A stretch of DNA of 37,644 bases, taken from NCBI GenBank assembly GCA_002084955.1, contig MZGJ01000010.1, forward strand, positions 1 through 37,644. Direction: 5' to 3'. Positions 31,855 through 37,644 of the stretch are shown in pieces (the stretch's first letter is position 1; each line of letters starts with the position of its first letter). The position numbers and the translations under genes are program-made. This DNA comes from a candidate division CPR3 bacterium 4484_211 (lineage in GTDB: Bacteria > Patescibacteriota > 4484-211). The notes beneath the pieces were generated by a model. The model did not search any database, was not told the origin of the DNA, and was given only the letters and a program-made list of their open reading frames with translations.

Positions 31855-33312
31855 TTATATTAACAAAAAATATTTAAGCGGAACTTTAACAATTTTACCT
31901 TCTATGCCGAGATTACTGCCAGAAATTACCAAACCGTAATCTCCTTTGATTTTCTCAAGTGTCGTTTGAGCTTGTTTTACTCCTTTGTTTCCGTAGCCCA
32001 CCTCAATAGCAATTTTCTTATTTGATAATTTCAGAATAAAATCTGCTCCTCCTTTAGCACTATCATAAAAAGTAGGCGAGGCTAGTTTTTGATTAAATTC
32101 TCGATATAAAGTCAGAGCAATAATATCCTCCAGATATTTTCCTTTATGCTTTCCAAAGGCGCTTTCTCCTTCAACAATGGTTAAAAGTGTGTGCCTGACA
32201 GCGGGCGTCATAAAATGATATTTTGAAGGCTTGCGCACCTTTTTGTAGGTTGAACCATAAGGATAAACCCGAATTAACATCTCCGCCTTTTCCAGGGCTT
32301 CCAGTACATTAATAAGAGTAACCATAGAGATACTCTTCAAGGTGTTAGCTAGACTAGTAATACTTAGCTCGCTGCTTCCTGATACCAACAAAAGAATATT
32401 TTTTATCATTGCCAGGGTGTTAGAATCAAACTTACCCAGCTCAGGTAAGTCTTTTTCAACGATCTTGTCTATTTGTTGATTAGTCAAAATATGAACCCTT
32501 TGTTCGTCCTTAATAGTTAAGGCGTAAGGCATTGTGCCAAATCTTAAATATTTATCAATTTCTAAACTATCTATTCCTAACCAATATTTTCTTACTTGGT
32601 TTTCTAAATCCTTTAAGTTTAAAAAACATTGGTTGGCGTCATGACTATAAAAAAGCACATTTTTTACTGAGTTTTTTAATCCTTTGATCGGAAACTTAAT
32701 TTCTACGGCATTATTCCTGGAAGACTCATATTTAGTCTTAAGCAAGATATATTCGGTAAAGTTCATCGGATATAATCTTTCAAAAATGACCCGCCTGGCT
32801 AAATCGGTTGTTGATTGGAGCGATAAAGCTGAAGAGCCTGTGCAGATGACAAAAACTCTTTTTGATTTGTCATAGAGACTTTTAAGTGCCGCTGCCCATT
32901 TTTTGTCAAAATGGATTTCGTCAATAAAGATAAATAAATCACGGTCTAGTTTTTCAAAACTAGTGCTGAGAATTTTCTGATATTCTTCAAAAACCGAATA
33001 TAAATCCGAGCGAAACTCATTCACTACCTGATCAGCAGAAATGTAAAGCATGTTTTCCGAGTGATGGGGAAAGAGTTTAAGGAATAATTGAGCTAGTAAA
33101 GTTGTTTTTCCTACTCCACGCAAGCCAGGAATGCTTACAATTCTAACTTCCTTCTGTCCATCAATAAAATCTTTTATCAATTTTTCTACTCGAATAAACA
33201 TGTTCCTTGCTAGATATTTGTTGCCCTGTTCATCCTGAGCATATGTTTTAAGCAAAGCAGGAGAACGACTTAATTGATTTTGGAGATATTGGTTAATTAG
33301 TAAACGATTCAT
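31855..33312 (-). CDS. AAA ATPase with DUF4143-like C-terminal part
   Basis: 485 residues, of the AAA_14/DUF4143 type. Walker A GLRGVGKTT (63-71), Walker B LFIFIDEIHF (126-135) and the sensor VICTGSSALSL are intact, followed by LARRVIFERLYPMNFTEYILLK, a hallmark of this family. A winged-helix-like middle (SSELSITSLANTLKSISMVTLINVLEALEKAEMLIRVYPYG) leads to a C-terminal part with GGADFILKLSNKKIAIEVGYGNKG. That D...EVG spacing recalls a PD-(D/E)XK nuclease fold lacking the Lys. Such ATPases are common orphan genes of unknown role, sometimes near defence loci. It separates res from mod, is coupled to mod, and has its own palindromic promoter. Confidence 0.8.
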   Translation of the reverse strand: MNRLLINQYLQNQLSRSPALLKTYAQDEQGNKYLARNMFIRVEKLIKDFIDGQKEVRIVSIPGLRGVGKTTLLAQLFLKLFPHHSENMLYISADQVVNEFRSDLYSVFEEYQKILSTSFEKLDRDLFIFIDEIHFDKKWAAALKSLYDKSKRVFVICTGSSALSLQSTTDLARRVIFERLYPMNFTEYILLKTKYESSRNNAVEIKFPIKGLKNSVKNVLFYSHDANQCFLNLKDLENQVRKYWLGIDSLEIDKYLRFGTMPYALTIKDEQRVHILTNQQIDKIVEKDLPELGKFDSNTLAMIKNILLLVSGSSELSITSLANTLKSISMVTLINVLEALEKAEMLIRVYPYGSTYKKVRKPSKYHFMTPAVRHTLLTIVEGESAFGKHKGKYLEDIIALTLYREFNQKLASPTFYDSAKGGADFILKLSNKKIAIEVGYGNKGVKQAQTTLEKIKGDYGLVISGSNLGIEGKIVKVPLKYFLLI

Positions 33313-33329
33313 AATTTGTATATTAATCC

Positions 33330-33340
33330 ACTATTATAGT
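33330..33340. promoter_or_regulatory. Secondary operator-like palindrome
   Basis: ACTATTATAGT, an 11-bp odd palindrome sharing the CTATTATAG core of the larger site at 33349-33376. It lies downstream of the -10 box on the minus strand and could be a second binding site. Confidence 0.45.
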
Positions 33341-33348
33341 AATGCTGG

Positions 33349-33376
33349 TTTCTATTATAGTCGACTATAATAGAAA
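33349..33376. promoter_or_regulatory. 28-bp perfect palindrome overlapping the ATPase-mod promoter
   Basis: The half-site is TTTCTATTATAGTC and its exact complement completes 28 bp without a mismatch. On the minus strand a -35 TTGATT (33376-33381) and a -10 TATAAT (33354-33359) with a 16-bp spacer sit on it, so a bound dimer would occlude the promoter. Confidence 0.7.
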
Positions 33377-33425
33377 ATCAAATGCTGATTATTTCCTGTA
33401 ATATCGGTATTTTTTAAGTTAATTT

Positions 33426-36005
33426 CTATTTTCTTTTATAAATCCAGTTAATCACTGGGGTTACTTTGCCAAAGATTGACTCTCCTTCTTCAAGTAGAAG
33501 AAGTTCGTATTTTAGTTTGTTGGGATTGATTTTCTCCAATTTCCTCATTTCCTTCTCAGCTGCTTCATTACGATAAGGTTTTCCTTTGACTTCGACAATA
33601 AGTGATTTGCCATTTTTCTTGCGGATTAAAAAGTCAGGAGTGTAATTATGCCATCCCCCTTTTTCGTCTTTATATTCAAAAACAAAGTCGGTTTTCTCCC
33701 TGTCTGTTAAAGCGCCAGTGTAATAAATGTCCTCAATATCATCAGGGTCTTCTCCTAGTTTAGCCATCATCCGTTCGAAGAAAACTCTTTCATCTTCAGA
33801 GTCAAAATTATAAGGAGTATAGTGGAAGCCAAACAAAGGCATTTGCCCTGACTTCTTTTTGTAATCATCAAGGGGTAAAATATAACCCTTTAATTTGTCC
33901 CGCTTGACCCTAATGGTTGTTACCAGGACTGATTTGCCGTCTTGCTTTTCTTTTTCAAACCCTTCTTTTTTAACTAAAGCCAGCGCTTCTTCTACAGTCT
34001 CACTGATTACCTTGTAGTTGACAACTTGTCTCTCTAACTGCTCCCTAATTAGCTCAAACTCTGCTACAGACATATCTTTGCCTGCATAAAGCTCTGAAAG
34101 TAGCTTAAAGAGCCTAAGAGAGTCTAACCTGTAGGCTTGCGCCAATATGACGGCTGCGGTGTATAAATCAACGATCTTTGCTCCAGATGATAATTCTTCT
34201 TGTCCGACCTCAATTAAAACCCGTTTGCTTTGCCCTTTGGAGAGATCATAAAGAACTTTTGTTTGTTTTTTAATTTCTTTGACTTTGGGCTTGCTTAGTT
34301 TTAATTCTTCTTTTTTCTTTTCTTCGCTTGGTATAAACTTTTGAATGACCTTTTTAATTACCAAAGGTTCAATGTTTATCTTTCTTAAAGTGACATTAAG
34401 TGATAAAACATCTGTTTCTGCCCGATTAATGTCCTCTAGGCTTTCTCCATAGGTTTCTTGAAGTTGTTTATCAAGAGTCGAAACATTATCTCCTGATAAG
34501 TAAATCTTGGCTTTTTTGGTGTTGTTAGGAACTTGGCGCAAGCAGCGACTGGCTGCCTGTAAAACAAAGTTATTGCTGGATTTTAATTTCCTTGCCAGAG
34601 CAGTGGCAAATAAAGAAGGGCAGTTCCAACCTTCAGTGCCTTTATTCACCAGCAAGAAGATTCTGTATGGCAATTTAGGATCATTAACCCGATTATCAAA
34701 TAAATCTTTGATTTCGGGTTTTGATTTGTGGTGAACAGGAAGAATTACTGAAGGGTCAATCCCAAGTGAGACAAGAGTTTGCTCTACGACTGGTTTACTC
34801 TTGTCCAAGTCTTTCCTTTGAGGAAAGTAAATAGCCAGCTTTGCCTTGCTGCCGTCATTGGTTTTAACCTGTTTGTAATTTTCAAAAAAGTCTTTGACCA
34901 CATCAATGATAAAGTCCTTATCAGTAACTTTGTCATAGGCCATAATGTTATTTTTGACATCCTTGAGTATCCCGTCTTCTATCCCTTGAGACAATCCATA
35001 CCAACAGACTACATCTCTTAGAAGCTGTCTTTTGTAATAAGGAGTGCCTGTGGTGTTTACTACCACCATTAGGTTTGTTTTTTCGCTGATATAGTTAATT
35101 GTCTGACGAACCCTTTTTAAACCTTTTTCTAACTTTTGCCCGTAGGTGTGATGGGCTTCATCTGAGAATACTGCCAAATGGGGAAGAGAAGTAATTGTTT
35201 GTAGTCGCAGATTAGCAATCAGTTTTTTTGCCTCCTCCATGCCCAGGCTTAGCTGTCCGTGGATATAAGACTTGGGAATAGAACCTTTTTGCAGTCTGAT
35301 CTTTTCAGTGTTGGTGACAATGACATTAAAACTACTGCCTCTTATAACAGGAATGTCTTTTTCTCCATCTCTGGTATAAGTGAACTTAACATTGGTGATA
35401 AAAAATTTGTAAAAGCGCTTAGGGAGTATTTTGTCGTAGGGAGTCTCTGAGATTTCCCGCAGTGCCCCAAGAATTGTTTTTCCTGGGGCAAACACTAGAG
35501 CATTCTTAACAAAGCCGTTTTCCTCGTTGTATTCCAGCGCCATCGCAAACTCAGTAGCGATGATTGAGGCTATAAGAATAGTCTTGCCTGCTCCCATTGC
35601 CAGAGCAAGAATGTAGCTGGGATATTCTAAATTTAGAGTTTCCCGTAAGCCTTGAAGTTTATATCTTTTTACAAAATCGTCATCTTTTCTAACCTTATCG
35701 ATTATCGACTTTAATCCTCCTCCACTGAGAGCGATTTCTTCTAAATCTTCTTTAGATAGTCTTATTCCTAATGCTTCCAATAGTTCCTTGCCATCAAAGT
35801 ATTCCTTGTAGAGATCGAAGATGTGGGGCGTCTTCTTGATTAAGCGTAAATACCAGTAAGTTTCTAGGGCTTCAAGCTGGGCTTTTCTCAAAAAGCTATT
35901 TTGATTGTATTTCAGGATGGTTGAGATGATTGGGTAGTCGCAAGGGTAATCTTGTTTTCTCCATTCGAGCGTTTCTAGTTTTAATTTTTGGTAAAGATTG
36001 GTCAT
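33426..36005 (-). CDS. res: Type III restriction enzyme Res subunit (helicase-nuclease)
   Basis: 859 residues. SF2 helicase/translocase motifs are in order: Walker A AMGAGKT (136-142), DEAH in VFSDEAHHTYG, the motif III-like NTTGTPYYK, motif V NKGTEGWNCPSLFATALARK and motif VI QAASRCLRQ. The C-terminal endonuclease has the PD-(D/E)XK pattern NYTPDFLIRKKNGKSLIVEVKGK, with D791, E805 and K807. This is the standard architecture of type III Res, which needs Mod for recognition and cuts after ATP-driven movement along DNA. It lies 40 bases after the PD-(D/E)XK gene and is separated from mod by the ATPase gene. No inactivating change is visible. Confidence 0.92.
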   Translation of the reverse strand: MTNLYQKLKLETLEWRKQDYPCDYPIISTILKYNQNSFLRKAQLEALETYWYLRLIKKTPHIFDLYKEYFDGKELLEALGIRLSKEDLEEIALSGGGLKSIIDKVRKDDDFVKRYKLQGLRETLNLEYPSYILALAMGAGKTILIASIIATEFAMALEYNEENGFVKNALVFAPGKTILGALREISETPYDKILPKRFYKFFITNVKFTYTRDGEKDIPVIRGSSFNVIVTNTEKIRLQKGSIPKSYIHGQLSLGMEEAKKLIANLRLQTITSLPHLAVFSDEAHHTYGQKLEKGLKRVRQTINYISEKTNLMVVVNTTGTPYYKRQLLRDVVCWYGLSQGIEDGILKDVKNNIMAYDKVTDKDFIIDVVKDFFENYKQVKTNDGSKAKLAIYFPQRKDLDKSKPVVEQTLVSLGIDPSVILPVHHKSKPEIKDLFDNRVNDPKLPYRIFLLVNKGTEGWNCPSLFATALARKLKSSNNFVLQAASRCLRQVPNNTKKAKIYLSGDNVSTLDKQLQETYGESLEDINRAETDVLSLNVTLRKINIEPLVIKKVIQKFIPSEEKKKEELKLSKPKVKEIKKQTKVLYDLSKGQSKRVLIEVGQEELSSGAKIVDLYTAAVILAQAYRLDSLRLFKLLSELYAGKDMSVAEFELIREQLERQVVNYKVISETVEEALALVKKEGFEKEKQDGKSVLVTTIRVKRDKLKGYILPLDDYKKKSGQMPLFGFHYTPYNFDSEDERVFFERMMAKLGEDPDDIEDIYYTGALTDREKTDFVFEYKDEKGGWHNYTPDFLIRKKNGKSLIVEVKGKPYRNEAAEKEMRKLEKINPNKLKYELLLLEEGESIFGKVTPVINWIYKRK

Positions 36006-36045
36006 GTTTTATTTTTGCTTTTTAATAAATTCCTTGTAACCAAAA

Positions 36046-37278
36046 TTAGTCGGTTGGGATATCGAAAACTAACACTGTTACAATTAACTCTCGCTCCCTA
36101 TCATTTTTATGATGCATAGCAAACCTAAATCCAGTTTCGGAATTGTAATCCACTTTTCTGACAAAGTTTGGATGAGCCTCAATGATTGCAGGAATTTGCG
36201 ACAACACTCCACTTGTATTTTTATTTCTATTAAAAATTAGAATTGATGTTTTTGTATCTCTCCAGGAAGTATAACCCAGTAGTTGATCGACAGCTTTCTT
36301 GAAGTATTCTTCGCCTCTCCAGAATTTACATTCGGCAATGAAAATGTTTTTATTGTCAACTCTTATCAAAATGTCTGTTTTGCCACCTGCATTAAAAGTT
36401 TCTCCCGTAGCTTGCCCTTCGTATTGCCCATTTAATTGGACTAGGAAATGTGTTCTTAAATCCTCTTCCTCCATGTTTACAAATGCCTTGGGGCTTCGCT
36501 CCATTACAGTGACCATATTAGAAATTATCTGGAGAATATGCTCATATTCTGCTATCTCTACGGTAGGTTCGGGTTTGGAAGGGGACATTGTAGGTTCTGG
36601 CATACGAGGAACAATCTTCCTTTTCACTTCTGGAACAACATAGGTTTGTGGAGCATTCTCCCGTTTCCGTATTGGAAAGCCAAAAGAAGCAGCTAAACCC
36701 TGATCGTTCTTTACTTTCTCTCTTCTAGAGTTAATCCTTGCTCTTATTTTATCTTCTATTTGACTATTGAATTCTGCGACTCCATTTTTGATATTGGTTA
36801 AATAGCTTTTAATACTATTTAACCTTCCTTCAAACGAGGATTTGATTTCTTCGCTTTTGTGTTTTGTTGTTTGGAAGGTAAGGATTAAATCTGTTTCAGT
36901 AACAACGCCTCTTGGGGGATTGAGTGTATAAGTAGAAGGTTTGCAGTTGAACAGGTCTTTATCGCCCTCATAGGGAATATAAAAATCAACTTTTGTGCCA
37001 GTAATGTAAAAAGGTTTGCTTTTATCCCAGATAAGACGATTGGGGTCACCACTAACATCTATTTGAGACTCTTCTTGGCCAACTGTAATTTTATCCTCAT
37101 GCAGCTGGGGGGCTAGTAAAAGATATTTTTCTTTGAAGTAATTAACTAATTTTTCAACATCTGTATTTAGTAGTTTATTTCCATTGATGTCATCAATTTC
37201 ATCGTTCATTGCTTTCTCGTGCGCCTCAATAACTCTGCGTAGATCATATTTAATAAAAAGATAGTCGTTGCTTCTCAT
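36046..37278 (-). CDS. PD-(D/E)XK nuclease-like protein of unknown family
   Basis: 410 residues. The C-terminal domain shows the restriction-endonuclease-like pattern GGKTDILIRVDNKNIFIAECKFW, with D302, E316 and K318 at the normal spacing, then a helix KKAVDQLLGYTSWRDTKTSILIFNRN. The N-terminal region (about 1-140) has a beta-rich segment with FYIPYEGDKDLFNCKPSTYTLNPP. A charged helical stretch (about 140-200) and a Pro/Glu-rich linker (PRMPEPTMSPSKPEPTVE) lead to the nuclease part. I do not recognise the whole family. It starts 2 bases after the HTH gene stop and lies just before res, so it is probably an operon member. A third defence effector or a DNA-end sensor are both possible. Confidence 0.75.
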   Translation of the reverse strand: MRSNDYLFIKYDLRRVIEAHEKAMNDEIDDINGNKLLNTDVEKLVNYFKEKYLLLAPQLHEDKITVGQEESQIDVSGDPNRLIWDKSKPFYITGTKVDFYIPYEGDKDLFNCKPSTYTLNPPRGVVTETDLILTFQTTKHKSEEIKSSFEGRLNSIKSYLTNIKNGVAEFNSQIEDKIRARINSRREKVKNDQGLAASFGFPIRKRENAPQTYVVPEVKRKIVPRMPEPTMSPSKPEPTVEIAEYEHILQIISNMVTVMERSPKAFVNMEEEDLRTHFLVQLNGQYEGQATGETFNAGGKTDILIRVDNKNIFIAECKFWRGEEYFKKAVDQLLGYTSWRDTKTSILIFNRNKNTSGVLSQIPAIIEAHPNFVRKVDYNSETGFRFAMHHKNDRERELIVTVLVFDIPTD

Positions 37279-37280
37279 GT

Positions 37281-37478
37281 TTATTTTTTCCTTTTAAGAA
37301 TTGCCTCAATATCTTTAGGATCATAGCGCCTGTCACCGCGCTCATTTACGATGATGGCCTTTAGCTTTCCACTTTTGTCCCAACGCCTCAGTGTCTCGAC
37401 ATGCACATTCAGAACCTCAGCAGCCTGCCTGATCGTTAGTAGTTTTGGTAACTCCGCGAGTTCTAAAAACGACTGCAA
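37281..37478 (-). CDS. Small MerR/excisionase-type HTH DNA-binding protein
   Basis: 65 residues. LPKLLTIRQAAEVLNVHVETLRRWDKSGKLKAIIVNERGDRRYDPKDIEAILKRKK has the compact winged-helix form of MerR-like/excisionase proteins: helix-turn-helix at about residues 15-35, then a basic wing (RGDRRY). It has no effector domain. As first gene of the restriction island it could regulate the locus, for example through the palindrome at 33349, or be a remnant of an integrating element. The track start is a TTG; the IS30-like element begins close upstream, so the original start may have been displaced. Confidence 0.75.
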   Translation of the reverse strand: MQSFLELAELPKLLTIRQAAEVLNVHVETLRRWDKSGKLKAIIVNERGDRRYDPKDIEAILKRKK

Positions 37479-37498
37479 CCCCTAGAGAAATGTAGTAA

Positions 37499-37535
37499 GA
37501 TGAACACCTCAACAGAACGAAAGGAAGTGTTCATC
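37499..37535. promoter_or_regulatory. 9-bp inverted repeat before the IS30-like gene
   Basis: GATGAACAC (37499-37507) and GTGTTCATC (37527-37535) are exact complements with a 19-nt loop. The inverted repeat touches the ATG, and the AGGAAG inside it is the likely ribosome site. It may be part of the IS end or a self-regulatory site. Confidence 0.55.
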
Positions 37536-37644
37536 ATGAATAATTATAGCAAGATTAATCGAAAAGAGCGCGAGTTACTCGAAGAGTGGAAAAGGGAAGG
37601 GCTATCCAACAAAGAATGTGCCCGCAGACTAAGGCGATCTCCCT
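37536..37644 (+). mobile_element. IS30-family transposase, 5' end only (cut by window edge)
   Basis: The first 36 residues are visible. The sequence NRKERELLEEWKREGLSNKECARRLRRSP matches the N-terminal helix-turn-helix of IS30 transposases (xxxERxxIxxLxxxGxSxxxIAxxLxRSPST). A good ribosome site (AGGAAG) precedes the ATG. The catalytic DDE domain lies beyond the window, so completeness cannot be judged. It borders the restriction island. Confidence 0.75.

Overview
This window looks like chromosome from an uncultivated, small-genome bacterium, most likely of the Patescibacteria (Candidate Phyla Radiation). I infer this from the gene set (short HrcA, RNase J, PolX with a PHP domain, short RecJ, Rel without an ACT domain, a WecA-like enzyme with an NVVNWTKG motif), from tight gene packing, from the scarcity of Shine-Dalgarno sequences, and from AT-rich repeats that run into reading frames. 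No rRNA or tRNA gene is visible, so this placement rests on protein resemblance only.

Layout. (1) 0.1-8.2 kb: an HD-domain hydrolase, then a protein-folding block with hrcA, grpE, dnaK and dnaJ on the minus strand and groES-groEL on the plus strand. About 0.7 kb of non-coding DNA between hrcA and groES is crowded with hairpins, REP-like palindromes and one 125-nt element that folds on paper with a closing stem and a pseudoknot. DnaK carries an in-frame deletion of about 37 residues in its ATPase domain. (2) 8.2-12.8 kb: a looser, decaying region with a nucleotidyltransferase-like gene, a C39-like peptidase gene broken by one TAA stop, an orphan gene, a fossil REP-associated (RAYT/Y1) transposase, a receiver domain lacking its phospho-acceptor Asp, and a small exported protein. 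(3) 12.8-28.2 kb: a housekeeping block with a cation/Ca exchanger, RecJ, Rel, a sugar-type solute-binding protein, a WecA/MraY-type transferase, two membrane proteins, PolX, and a three-gene run RNase J - P-type ATPase - NrnA-like DHH phosphoesterase. (4) 28.2-30.0 kb: a truncated family-4 uracil-DNA glycosylase, a Lon-like AAA+ protein with no protease domain, and a REP-like palindrome. (5) 30.0-37.5 kb: an AT-richer island transcribed leftward: HTH protein, PD-(D/E)XK protein, type III Res, an AAA/DUF4143-type ATPase and type III Mod. A 28-bp perfect palindrome lies over the promoter of the ATPase-Mod half. The window ends inside an IS30-like transposase gene.

How it works together. HrcA probably represses its own gene through a CIRCE-like site. 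The chaperones, RNase J, Rel and RecJ/PolX are ordinary stress, RNA-decay and repair functions. The island looks like an extended type III restriction-modification or defence locus with two separately controlled halves. Several minus-strand genes share an extended -10 motif (TGCTANANT) placed 6-8 nt before the start codon, which points to leaderless mRNAs and corrects several start sites in the ORF track.
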